Shown piece after piece: positions 38,401 through 51,680 of a DNA stretch of 64,000 nucleotides. The stretch lies in the NCBI GenBank assembly GCA_008694505.1, contig VZDJ01000056.1, positions 1,616,461 to 1,680,460 of the forward strand. The letters run 5' to 3'. A program made the position numbers and the translations under genes. Origin of the DNA: Cyanoderma ruficeps (Eukaryota; Chordata; Aves; Passeriformes; Timaliidae). The stretch's first letter is position 1. Each line of letters opens with the position of its first letter. The notes beneath the pieces are model-generated. The model was not told the DNA's origin, did not search any database, and saw only the letters and a program-made list of their open reading frames with translations.

Positions 38401-40020
38401 TTTTTACTATGACAGATGTATTTCTAAAATGCATTTCAGTAGCTCTTTAAGCAGCCTGACAAGGCCTTAGGGGTTTCTCTTTTTCCATTTCTCTAAATAT
38501 ACTGGCTAGCATAGGAAAGGCTCACTTTCTGGAACGGTTATATCATATAATGTAAACAGGACTGTATCACAGTCATAAGAAACATAGTTTAAAAACTGTG
38601 CAAACTAGGATCTCTTTGCATTTTTACAAAAGATTGTGAAGTCTGATTGCTAATATTTACAGAACTCTGGAGCATACATCCCTCAGGTGAGCAAATGCTA
38701 GTATGAAAAAATCTTTTAAGAATCCTGTCATTCAGCAGTGAGAGTAGAAAAAAGTGCAAATTGTAAACCCTTATAACTCGATGTCAGGATTTCATTTGTT
38801 ACTGTTTGAATCCAAACTTACCACTGAATTTCTCCAGTTACAATTTCAGTCACTACCAAGTAAACACGTGGGTATGTCCATATTAACAGAAAGGAAAATT
38901 CAAAGCAACCCATGGCAGCAACACACCACCACCTCCAAAATGGCCCCTGCACTGACACACACATTCAATATCTCCTAAATCTGCAATCCCCACTGAACCC
39001 TCTTACTAAAAATGTTCATCCCTTTGGCAGGGATCAGTCACAGGTACGTATAGATACCCTGATGGAAGAGGCAAGAGTTTCTCTGAGCTTCCTATCTGGA
39101 AGCAATGCCAGATGTTAGCAGGTTTGTGGAGTATTCAAATCTCCCCACTGTGCACAGACCTCTGGCACTGAAATTTCTGCATCCACGGGCTGATTCTGTT
39201 GCCACACTGCTGACAAACCCAATATAGCTGCAAACAGACCCCAAGTTTGATGCTGATCAATGATTCCTGTCCTAACTTTGTAATGAATTTCTTACAATTC
39301 CTTTATGAACTGGACAGCAGGCACTGTAAGGAGCAGAGAGGGCTCAGTTTTGGCACCAACAGTGGGTCCTACAGCCTCCTCCCCCTGTTGCTGCCTTGCA
39401 GCTGTCCCTGTGTTTATGCTCCTCTGTAGTACCTTTAAAGGTTCCCCAAGACATTCAGGTATCACCGCCCACAAGTTTCTCATGCACCCAGCCACCCAGA
39501 GCAAGCTTGGCCCTGGTGATTCCACATTGCCCATCTGTCCCAACACCAGACAACCTTCCCTTTCCTGTTCCAAGTGGGGATGGGATTTAAATGTACCTTT
39601 CCGACGCTGGGAGCAGCAAGGGCCTGTGAGAGCGCATGGGAGCGGCAAGCAGAGGTCTCACACAGCTGCACAGGGCTCCTGGTAACAGTGAGGTGCCAGG
39701 GCTATAAATAGCCTTGCATTGGACTCCTAGCTGGGATGAGGAACAGCTCTAATGTCAGGCACAGGGGCACATTAGGACATGACAACAGGCACCAGGGCCA
39801 TTCTCCTTACCCCCTGTCTGTGTGCTGCCTGCCCTGCTGCCTGCCAGGCACTGTGCTAGGGAGCAGAAGACTCTTTTTGGGATGGTGCAGCCACAGTTGA
39901 TGTCAGTGACCACTTCAGGAATTGTGTCCCTCACAGACCTTGCACAGAACCAGGCATATCTCTGGGTGGCAGCTGTTCCTGGGTGACTGTAGCCGTTCCA
40001 GCACAGGAACACCCACCTAC

Positions 40021-40316
40021 CTCTGAGGCATGGCTACCCAACCACAGCAGATGATGTTCCTTGCTGACCCTGTCTAAGTAATTTCCAAAACCAAGGCCAC
40101 TGTCTCCATAGCTGATAGAAATTTTCCCAAACTGATCCTCCTGCCCTTCTGCAAGATCGCCAAGAGCTGAAGCTGTACGCAAAAGGATTGCTGACCAAAT
40201 TGAAGAGTTGTCTGTATACTTTATGGCTATCTTCTTGTTTGTGCTGGTGTAGATCAGAAACAGATACACTAAATTGGTCCAGAATAGTGGGGCTGCTCTG
40301 ATGTACATCTTGTACT
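40021..40316 (-). other. Unassigned exon-like unit on the KBTBD12 strand
   Basis: On the minus strand a long pyrimidine tract ending tctttaattttcag precedes position 40316, and a strong donor, CTCAGAG|gtaggtg, follows position 40021, giving a 296-nt internal-exon shape. One frame is open through the whole unit and reads MYIRAAPLFWTNLVYLFLIY, later AEGQEDQFGKISISYGD; I do not recognise it as any protein family. A second frame is also open for most of the length, so openness alone is weak evidence of coding. Its strand and position 8 kb upstream of the first KBTBD12 coding exon, which itself has a candidate acceptor, make a non-coding 5' exon of KBTBD12 or an exon of a long non-coding RNA possible. 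Chance cannot be excluded. Confidence 0.3.
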
Positions 40317-43300
40317 CTGAAAATTAAAGAGGAACAGAGGCGGCCATAATACACTATTTTTATTTCCATATGTTTAAGCAAAGATGGAAAATGATTAAGC
40401 AGAATTTAGGGTTATAAAATTGATTAATGTTGAGCCAATACTTTTAGTTGAGAAAGACATTAAGGAGTTTTCAGAATGTTCTTTTTTAAATGGCATTAAT
40501 TAATTTATTTATTCACCATGCTAATTGGTTGATTGATCGTAATATCTTCTGAGAAAACTGAAAATGAAGTGTATTTTCTTATCTAGATTTTTAGTCTGAT
40601 GATTTTATTACACAGTTTTTCTAAAATCCATAGAGGAAATGTGCAGAAATGTTCAACTGCTAATAGCAGTTTGTTGGTTTACAGGGAAAATTAAAGTACA
40701 TCATTTTAAAAGCATATTTCATAGCGTTTGTGAACAAAACTAGGAAAAAGAATCACAGTGATTAAAGTTTATTCTTGTCAGAGAATTCAATAGACCAGAT
40801 AACAAAGATATATATTGTCTGAACTCCCAGAATGTTCTTATTACATGTTTAGATTTATCTTAGAAATAAAAATACCCAATCTGATACCACAGCTCTCACA
40901 GAAGCCAAGCTAGAACAGTGTCCTGATGAAATGCCACTCTGATAATAATGGACTGTATCCCATAAATTTCTCTGTTCTCCTCTAACTTGGAACAATTTAT
41001 AGCATGGTGCTGGTGAACAAAGGAGAATTTATGTAGTTAATTTTATTTATATGAAACCAGTCCACTACCACAATAATAATAATGTTTTCTTTATGGGTGC
41101 ATTTCTTCTGATAATTTCTATAATGAGCCTGTTTTACAAAAACACTAACACTTTTAAGGCAAATTTCTCTTTATTGCTCATGAAATTGTGAGTTTTTCTC
41201 TTGCACTCCACTGAATTAACTGGGACACCCCATCATGCAGCTCTCAGCAGCACTTCATGATGTCACAAATGAAGTGTGTGCCCTCCATGTTTTTGCTGGA
41301 ATTAAAAGCTTTTTCTGCTTTACACCAAGCCTGGTTTTGCCTTCTTCATGTAATTAAGTCATGATCCTTTCATTCTGATATCATTATCTGTTGTCATGGT
41401 GATTTTTATTATAAAAATGGATGGCTGAGATGTGGGTGAAGACAAGTTTTTCCTGAACTTCGTTAAGCTAAAACCAAAAGGAGGAGTATCTGTGATAATT
41501 CAACAAATGTGTGATCTTTTAGCACAGTGTATTTTAAAACAACGAGAAGGAGTAGGCATCAGGGACAGAAAAGACATGTTTACTGCAAATATATCAGTGT
41601 TTAGGAAATATGTGTTGAGTTTAATGTTTTAGAACAGTATCTGCATGACACCAGTCATACAGAACAGGCTGGTGCTGCATGAGCAAAGTAATGTCTTTCT
41701 AAATCTCAACTCTTAGTGATTCACTTACTGGAAAAATAGCCCTTTTTCTTTTTTAGGAGAAAGTCTGACCAGTTTCCAAGTGTGTGTTTATCATAGTCCA
41801 GACTTTGAGAACAGCTACACAACATTCACACTTCACCCAAAAGCAGGACACCTGTTCTGGTGGGCAGGTGCACACAAAGTGTCCATGGGTGAAGTTTTGC
41901 TCTGGTTTGCCATAAGCAGGACCATGAGTCACAGTTAGTTCCAGAGGCTTCAGAGGATAGCTACATCAGCTCAGTTAAACTCTGGCAGGCATCAGGACAT
42001 GGCTTTTCTTTTCTGCCACTGAAACATCGCAACCGAGGTTTTAAGCTGAAATCATCTCCTCTGTCACTCTTGCCACAGTTCAGAGCAGAACCTCATTCTC
42101 CTCTGAAAAATACACAGTTGTGTTATTACATGGTGGCACATCATCATGGCTTGGAGAGGAGACCCTCATGCTTGGGGACTCCATGCCCATGGGTGACTCC
42201 CCAGCATGGCCACTGCTCTGCTCATCTCCCATCTCAGCAGTTTCTTGGGGCTCCTCAGCCTCTTTTTCTGGAGGGTGAGGCAGCCTCTGGTTTGGCAGCT
42301 GGTACCTCATGTTTGCTTTACTTCCCTCGTGAGCAGTTCTGGCATGTTCCTTCATCCATGTGGCATCAGCCGTGTGTGGAGGTGCCTCCAGGCTCAGCCA
42401 ACGTACTGGCCGATGGCAGTGGCACCATTCATGACACAGCTCTCCTTGCTCCCAGCACGTCTTGTGTGGGCAGCTTTGGCATCTCCTAGCTGGGCAGAGA
42501 GCCCGAGTGCCTTCAGCCCTCAGGGTGGGTCTGGACCACGTTACAGTGGTTGCTCTAAAAACCATTTGTTGTCAGAACCAGGAAGGATGTTTTGGTTATC
42601 GTATCTGTAGAAACAGTGCCAGTTTGGGTACATAGGGACAAAAAAATCAGAAATACAGAGATTTCAAGTTTAATTGTATTATCTATTCTCTTATGGCAGT
42701 CCAGATACAATATTGATTTGGGGCTTTTTTTCTTGGGGTTAATTTTGACCTTTAGAGCAGGCCAAGGGCAATCTGAAGCTTGTCTGTGACCACAGGTCCG
42801 GGTGGCAGCACCCTGCAGCCCCTCTGAATTGAAATCTCTTTCTGGCTCTGTCAACTGATTCCCAAGTTGCCTGACAGATAATGTGGCATGCCAGAAACCC
42901 GCTGCTTTTCCATTTAAATAAATGAGAAAGTTGTGGTTAAATTAACACTCCAGCAGAGGTAATAAGAACCAACTCAGCAGCTGCCATGATGTATGCAAAT
43001 TGCAGTTTCACACATTAGGAGCTAGATGTTGTTTAATTTGTAGGTCTTTCGGTCTTTTAAAGGAAAGAGCCTCCATCAAGTTCAGGCAATCTTAAAACAA
43101 AGGGCAAAAGAAACCCCTCAAAGTCAACCACTCACCAGTGCTTCTAATGGCACCTACAGTTTTTCTTCTGGGGTTTCCCTCCTGAGCCCCAATAAACAGT
43201 TATTACTGAGTTACACTGCACTGCTGGGTGCTTTTAGGCAAAATGTCTGCTGATTTCCAAAGAACAGACAGCCTGATTAAGGAGGCACTGCCGGCCCTTT

Positions 43301-44751
43301 GGTAAAAACAGAAACCTCATTTAATTTGCAATGGTGCCACAATCCAGAGGCTCAATATCCATCAGGGATTTTCCTCTGGAAATGAAACTGTAACAAAGCA
43401 AAAGAAAAGCCGTGATAGCTGCCAATTAATCAGACAGCAGGAACAGGCTGATAGGAGAGTCCTTTTTCTCCTTTTAGATCAGTAGAGATGGGAATGAAGA
43501 TGCAAAGAAACATGTAACTGGATGGGGTTTTTGGAAAGGTTGGTCTATATATTAGTTTTAATGCTCCTTAATCTCTCTAAGAAAATTATGTATGTACCTG
43601 TGTTAGGGTCAAAAATTTCCAAACGGACACCAAAACTGAAACTCAGTAAGGGAAATGCATCCTCAGAACAGTAGAAGGTGGGATTATTTTGACCACAGAA
43701 AATAGGAATAACTAATGTCCACCAAGGTGTGCTCTTCGGGAAGAAGTAAAATATTAAAACATTCTGAATCAAATTTTAGCTGGCTCAGAAATGTGCAGCC
43801 TCTGTATACAAGGCTAAAAATATACTTGAAGCTCACACGATCTTTTCCAGGTTTTATTCAGAAAGGCAGATTTCATTCTAAACCAAATCCCATCCACATG
43901 ATTTAGGGATTTGCTTATCTTTTTTGCTCTTCTGACTTATGTGGTGAGTCCTCAAAAACTATTGCTACAGGTCTTTGAATACCTTTGGAGGAGATTCTCC
44001 TTCCTCTAATCTTGTCACCAACCCCTCTATACTCTCTTCCTGATCCTGGATGTCATCTTCTTAGCCTTTACCTCACCTAAAGATACCTTAGTTCCCCCTG
44101 GCATCCCATTAGCAAAGAAATAATGGGAACTTGCCCTATCTAGTGATTATTTGGCTGCAAGCGTTGAAACAAACTCTCAAGAAAATGCAAGATAAAATGC
44201 TGCAATGAATTTGTGGACAATAAACAGACTATGACCAAAACACGTTGTCTGAGAGTGATTCCCAGTTCCCAGAAGTGAACGCATAGTCAGGCTGGTTTCC
44301 AGCTCCCTGCTGCAGTCAGAGCTGGCAGGTACCTCCTCTCCATTGCTCTTGCTTCTCAAGGAAAGGAAATCTGAGCACTCAGGTGAGGTGAGAGCTGCAG
44401 CCTGCCCTGAGCTGACCTATTGGAGACAGGGATTGAAAGAAAAGCCCCAGGTGCCTCTATTCTGCTCTTCAGATGCAGTCTTGCCAAACTTAGGTGGTTT
44501 ACAGTTCAAAATACCAAAGAAGACTGCAATTCTGTCTGCTCTGGCTCTCTCACTCAGAACAAGCCCCTGCCACTCTCTTTGGTCTTTGTCTCTCATTGCT
44601 GAACCAGGATAATGATGATTTCCTAGCAGTCTGAGAGATCAATTAGCATTTAGTAAGCTGCAGGGCCTGAGTGCCAATTGTGCAAATACATGTTTTATAT
44701 ATTCCAATAAATTCTGCATTTGCTGCAGCCCCCCAACCTGGGATACAGTGG

Positions 44752-44774
44752 AACAACAACAACAACAACAACAA
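44752..44774 (+). repeat. (AAC)n microsatellite
   Basis: About seven tandem AAC units in the intergenic interval. On the opposite strand this yields a polyleucine-like stretch in a spurious open frame. Confidence 0.9.
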
Positions 44775-47700
44775 AAGGCAGCGTTGTACTTCTGACAAGC
44801 AGAGACAATAACTCTGAGAGACACAGAGTACTCCCATTATGGGCTTGAGGCATTTGTCCCTAAAGTGGCACAAAGATGATGTTGGTTCATACATGTCCAG
44901 TTGTGACTGCAGAGCTGGAGGAGGTTCCTCTCTCCCGTTCCCATGCAGTCCCAAAGGTGACAGGGATTTTAAATGTAGTGCTGAAGTTCCAAGCCACATG
45001 ATCAAACTCTGTACCAGAGACACACAGACAGCCCAGACTGTATGTCCAGCCCTGGGTGTCCAGGTAACTGGGAGACAGGTGGTTACAGCAGGAGCATGAA
45101 GGAAGGACCACCAGCAGGGCCTTACCCTCACAGCCCTCAGTAAATGGTGCACATCCTGACAGGCTGAGCACCAGATATCCTCCTTCACCCTGTGATCTGA
45201 GTCACTAGGCTGCAGCTTTGTGAGTTTACCTCTGAGGGTTCTCATGAATTAGGAGGTAAAAACTTGGAAAGACCTGAAATATCACCATTATTTTAATTGC
45301 CCACCTGCAGTTACCCATAAACATACAGCAGATTTTGCTCAAACCTTGCAGCTGGCCATAGTGGTTTATCCTAAAGCAGCACAGAAAATAAACAGGAATT
45401 AGGATCCTTCAAAAAAAAGTAAAATTTCTTCTATTTCTGTTCAGAAAAAAAAGGATGAAGAAATGTAGCATCTTCCAAGCTACATCCCATGTGGCGATCT
45501 TCCAAACCTCTTTCCATATGTTCCTAAGTGTTGAAAGCCCAAATGTTCCCTATCTTGCTGCCAAATTCTCTGCCTCAATCCAAATAGCTCTTACAATACA
45601 GTTGGATATTGTCTAGTGAAAAAAAAAACCCCTCAGATTGATTGATAATTAAAAATATATTTGATCATCAGATAGAGAAGAATGGCCAAGGAGTGCTGTG
45701 CTGAATGAATCATTCATGCTCACATATTTCACAGCAGAAGGATCTCTTTCTGATCTTAATGGAGTTGCCCCAGAAATCCTTAATTGTTACAGAACATATT
45801 GCTGAAGAGATTTGAAACTGGGCACAGTGGAGGAGGCAGATGAGCCACAGCAGAGATCTGCACTGCCGGGTGCAGTCTGGGGAATGTGTCTGGCAGGCTG
45901 CAGAGGGAGGCTTTGAGCTCCAACAAACATCCCTGGATTGGTCTCAACCCTGTCTCATTTCAGACTGAGCCCCATAAACGAAAGACTAGGAATTTCTCCT
46001 TGTTTTAAAGCATAGCTGCTGCTGTAATCCCATCCCTGCAAGTGCTGGGGTACTAGGCAGAGGTTTCGGGATGGGGCTGAGGCTACATGTGTTGGTCAGT
46101 GCTTCTTGTATACATTTCATGACACAGAAGGGAAAGAGAGACTCTACAGCTTAGGAGCTGAATGTTATAGCCTCCCATCTTCTGTCCTCTTCCTCAAACC
46201 TCCCAAGGTCTAGGGATGATGGAGCTTCATGTAGATATCTCCATCCAGGAGCTGTCCTTCCTCTTGTGTCTGAAAGTGCAGCATCTCCAAGCCTTAGTTT
46301 CCATTTTAAAACTTACTCTGTAACTCCAGAGAAGGTCCAGCAATGTACCAAAAAAAAATCAACAAGCGAAAATAAACACATGCCGCTGTCAGAGCTCATT
46401 CCTGTGAGCTGGGAGGTTCCCATCTGCAAGAGTTCAGGAATCCCCTCCAACAGGTCTGCAGCAGGAAGATGAACTGACATTATGAGTCCACAGCAGCTGC
46501 AGATGCCACTGACTCCACAGCACAAATAAAACCACAGACACCTCTGCTGCATGAGAGTCAGCAGCTGTAGCCAAGATACAATGGGTCACTTGTGTTGGAG
46601 GAAACAGGATTAGGTTTGGGGGGTGAAGTCTCAGATATTGTAACTTCTGATGTTATTAACAGTACATGCTACCAGTTTACAATAAGATCAAATGATGGCT
46701 GTTGATGGCCCTGGGGATTGAAGACACACCTCTAAAGCATAAGAGGCTCTGGTAACCATCCCTTTATGTCCTGAGATTGTCCAAGAAGCATTGCCATCTT
46801 ACATAGAAGATACTTTGGGATGCTTTGTCCCGGTTTTCACTGCAGTGCTTCTCATTTGACTTTTCCTTTCCATGTACCCCTGGGTCAATTACCACATGCA
46901 TTAATTCAGCCTAGAAGAAAAACCAGTGAGTGCATTTTCCTGCGCTAGAACATATAAAGTAATTGTAGCAGACACTGTGAAAATTAAATAACTGAGAGGG
47001 AACAATTATGAACCAGATGCAAACAGTGACGAGTCTGGTGCTTAGTACAGAATAGGTTACATGTGATTTCATGGTATTGGGGCACAACACTGAGCACAAC
47101 TGGGCCTTAGTTCTGTTGGTCACCTGTTGTTACCAAAGTAAAAGAACCCTCCCAGGAGCTAGCAGTGTGTTTGGGATAAGGTTTCTGCAAGACATTAAGA
47201 TCCTGCCTAACACCTATACCAGGATGGCAGAGTATCTGCGACAGTTCTTTTGTTGTTCCATAGCACAGTGCTTTGTTTTTTTCTGTAACATGTATTTCAC
47301 ACTAGGGATATTTTTTATTTTCTCTGGTACTATTCCCACTTTGCATCAGTCTGAGCAACAGCAGGATCAGGCCACCAGTTAAATAACTAATGCAGCTGTT
47401 TTGCAGAACCAGCTTCCTGACTAGGAAATGAATCCAGTCAGCTGTGGATAACAAACCTCAGTAACAGAGATTTCAAAGATTTCATACATTAATTATTTTT
47501 CTTAATAGTTGAAGAGTTACTTTTCCTGCAAAATCTGTTAGGCAGATGTTAGGAAGTAATTACTGTACATGAATCAGAAAGAGAATGCACATCCTACATT
47601 GAACATGAGTGGACTGAGTAAAAAAGCTGATGATAAATGAAGAAAAGCTAAAATATATCTGAGTGAAATATGCCATAATTTGCCTCGGGATTATAAGGAA

Positions 47701-50700
47701 GAAGGACCACAAGGCAAGCTCCTCTCATGAGCCAGGTGTTCATTGCCTTTCCAAAATGAGCAGCCCACTGCTTTTTTTATCAACAGCAGAACCATTGAGA
47801 GAAATTGGCCCTGGCCTGGCAGGGAGAGTTCCATCAACACCTAATATCTAATTGCTTTCCAGGCAATTGCATCAGCGTCCAGTGTGGTGGACTGAACTCA
47901 AACATCATAGAACTAAAATACTCTCAAGTATCCCAAAGAATCCTTAGATCATGGAGCACGCAGATAGGGCTGATAAGACTGATCATATCAGTTAAACTCT
48001 AGTTTCTATCTACAGATTTACTGTCATTTTTATGTATAAATGCAAACAATCTTCAAATGATGGTGTCAGGAGTAATAACATCAGAACAATAGGATAGAAA
48101 GCAAAACCGTAGGGAAAATGTTGCCCTGAAGAATGCAATTGTCCAGGCTGTGGTTTTGTCCAGGACACAATATCCCATCTATTTACAAAGCTGGGCAATC
48201 TTCAGTGACTGAAGAAGTTGCTGCTTTCACTGTACACAGTGCTCTGATGGATAGATTTTGAGATGAGGTGGGAGTTAGTAATAGTATAATTGGGTAAACA
48301 AAATCAGGAGCATCAAGAATGGATTCTGCCCTCACCTTGCCTCCAGCATTCAGCCCTACTTTTCTCTGCCCTATGGTTTTCCTATGTAAAATACATAAAT
48401 TTCTCCTGTGTAAAATACAAAAATTATTTTTCCTTTCTGAAGTACTTTAAAATCTCAGGTTCAAAGTACTACATTAGAGTTAAATAAAATATCTCCACAA
48501 CTGATGATAAAAATACTATATATCTTTTTCCATCACTAGAAGTTAATGCCCTTCAGAGACGGGTTTTCTGTAATTACTTTTATGTCACAGTGTGGCTGGA
48601 GCAACTGAGGCCATAATCAAGGAAATGATTCACCTGTACCATGAAAACTGCCTTAAGATTCCTTTCAGGGACATAAACCAGACCTCCAGATTGTGCTTAT
48701 AGTCACACATAAAGTCAATTAATTCAAAACACAAATTTCACATCAGTAACTACAGCCTTCTAAATTCCATCCCAGGTTCTATAACCTATAAACACCATAA
48801 ACATAAATGTTACAAAGGAAACCTTTTAAATTACAAACCAGAGAGAATGTTTAATATTTCAAGTCTAATTTACAATATAAAACCTAATTTTGAGAAATGC
48901 TATGAAAGCATCAGGGTTGGGTGCATTTTAGAACAGCATTTGTCACAAAAAAGAGCTTGAACGTTTGGGTTGCCAAGGCAGAAATAAGCACCACAGACTC
49001 ATTTTACCCTTATGGGGATTCATCAAGGTTGTGCAATGCAGCTGTTGTCTTAGCAAAAGAAAGTATTGGCCCCTGGCTGAAGGAAACAGAAACATAATTA
49101 CATTATGATGAGCTGGAAAACTTGCAAAGAAAAATTGGAATGCAAAGCGTGATAAATGATACTTTGTCAATTGCAAAGCAGCAAGAAAAGCAGGCGGCAC
49201 AATAACAACCCTTCTCCAGTCAATGCTTCCAGTTCAGCTACAAAATAAAGTGCCACTCTAACCCTGGCAGGGTAGTGCTAGCCCTTGGCTGTAGCATTGA
49301 GCCCTGGTGCAGTAATGCTGGGTTTGTAGAGTGGATTATGTGGTCAACCTTGGGAATAAAAATGAGAAAAGAAATGGTCAGGTACTCCTCAAAATTGAGA
49401 CCATAATTCCTGCTAGAAAAAATTTATAGGGTTGTCTTACTCTGATTTTTATGCATATGAAACTTCAAAGATTCGGACCTTCTCCTTCAGTTTCCTTTTG
49501 ATTATGTTTTCTGCCCCCCAACCCCTTTTTCTGCCAAGGTGACCAACATTTTCTGAACATTACTGTGGCCATGTGCAAGGAAGTGCCATTCTGTAAAAAA
49601 ATTCTTTAAGCCATCTGTGCTCGCGTTGACAAGGGCAGGATTTCCTTTCAGGTAAACCACTGAAGTTCAGTCTAGTGATGAGTAAACCCAGAGGGAGAAT
49701 TGGACTAATTATATACCAGTACATAAAACTTTCATTTAGAAATCGCAAAAATAAAAAGGGACAAAAGGGTCTAAAGAAAACCTCTCGATAAAGAATGAAT
49801 AAAAACAACGCAAACCAACCCAGCTGAGGGGTTTTTGGTAGGGCTGCAATGCCTACATGCAGCCAATGTCCAGCAGAACTGAGGCTGTGCCCTCTAGGGC
49901 CGGCCACACGCAGAACTGAGCTGAGACACCTCTGCTGAGCCTGTGCACTTCCAGACCTCTGTAAAAACCTGTTCATTCCCCGGGCAGAGCTATTCTCAAG
50001 CAAAAAGGCTTTTATAGAATAAAAGAATAACTCCATCAACCTCCCTTCCATGGAAAAAAGCTCTAGGGCAGAATTTCCAATCTCATTTTGAACTTCCTGT
50101 CTTTGGAAAATGCCTCCCTTTTCATACTAAGAATGTCTCAGAATCTGGTATTAATAATCTTATGGGGTTTTTAATTAAAAAAACCCAAACAAAAAAACAA
50201 GTAAACCACCCAACAAAATATGTATTGCTTCTGTAATTTAAAAAAAGCAGTTCTCAAATTAGCATCTAATTTGAGATAATCTTCTATACATTAGTTTAAA
50301 AGGCTGAAACTGATATTCAATTACTGTATTTTAAATTGTCTATGTTTTGCCCTGTCGAATAAGGAGCACAGGCAAGATACTAATCACTCCACTCATACAG
50401 CTGCTGTTTGCAAGTCACAGATTTGTGACTTTTCATGACAGCATGATTTGCAAATTCTTATTGCCTACAAAAATTAGGACTATTTTTACGACTAATTATT
50501 TTTATTTAAAATTTATGGTAAAATTACTTTATTATTTGACTGTAGTTTACGTCTAGGAGTATTAAACCACTTGTAGCTTAATCTAATAATTTTATTCCTA
50601 CTGATTGGGGAAGGTGAGATTACTGAGGGGCAACAAATCAGTGGAAGCCTGCAAACAATTTCTGTGATATTCCTGTATTCCCTGTGCTTACCCTTCAACC

Positions 50701-51650
50701 TTTCTCCATTTCACACTAATTTGTGAGGAGGTCCATGAGACTGTAGAATTTCTCACAACAATCTTGAGCCACTTATAATTCCTCTTGACGTTGTTAAGAT
50801 TAACCTGATCAATACAATATTTTCCTCTAGCATTTTCTTTCTCAATCTGATTTGCATGACACCAAGCTTCCTTTTTGGCTGCAAGTCATTAAAATAGATA
50901 TTTTACAGGAAAATGAGAACAGTTCATCCCAGCTCCCACTCCTGACTCATCCCCATACTTCAGGAATACCAACAGGAAAGCAAAGGCAGATTACAGAAAT
51001 AAGTAAAGGTGAATGACTGAGCTCCATCTAGGGATTAATAATAATAATAATTTAAAAATCAACCAAAGAGAAGGGCAAATCCAAATCAGTTATGCTAAAC
51101 TGACAGCTTTAGCAGCATTGGCTTCTTTGCTTTTCACTTGATTTCAATTTTTCCTCTTCATGCTTCATTTCCCATCATTTCCCACATGTTCTCCTGCTTG
51201 TGCTGTCTGTTGCTGTCTCCAGCTGCTCCCTGGCTACTGTAACTTCCAGCATTTTTCTGGTTTTGCAGCAGATTCTTCCATAACCACACACTCCTAATAT
51301 ATTTTATTGTTCTGTCCTCCTCCTCTGATTTTTTTTCCCTCCTTCTTGTCAGGAAAAGTTCACTTTGTGGTCCTAGTGAGCAGAATCCCAAATGGTTTAG
51401 CACACATGGCCTACCAAATCTACTTCTCAAACAAAACTACTGCTTTAAAATTTAGGAACGTGGTGTCATCAACAAGAGCAGAAGGATCTCATACAGTCTA
51501 TTTACCTTAACATGCCAACAGGATGGGATGCATTAAAAATTCATTTTGGGAACGAAAGCCTAACTGCAAATAACGCCCTTGTTCTTGTTCCCTTACCCAA
51601 CTATCAGAGTTACACACCAACCTGCTGTGCTCTCACCCATCATCCTACTC

Positions 51651-51680
51651 CTCTTCTCTTCTCTTCTCTTCTCTTCTCTT
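51651..51680 (+). repeat. (CTCTT)6 microsatellite
   Basis: Six perfect copies of the pentamer CTCTT. Polypyrimidine simple repeat in the intergenic interval. Confidence 0.93.

Noticed and set aside
42070..42610. Overlapping open frames of 134-161 residues on both strands
   Set aside because: Three frames are open at once in a local GC-richer patch, with no motif recognised. Best explained by composition.
44643..45245. A 200-residue minus-strand open frame
   Set aside because: Unrecognised sequence with a polyleucine stretch produced by the AAC repeat. No supporting splice or domain features.
49560..50051. A 163-residue minus-strand open frame with hydrophobic segments
   Set aside because: No homology recognised and no splice or promoter context. 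Its length is compatible with chance in 64 kb.
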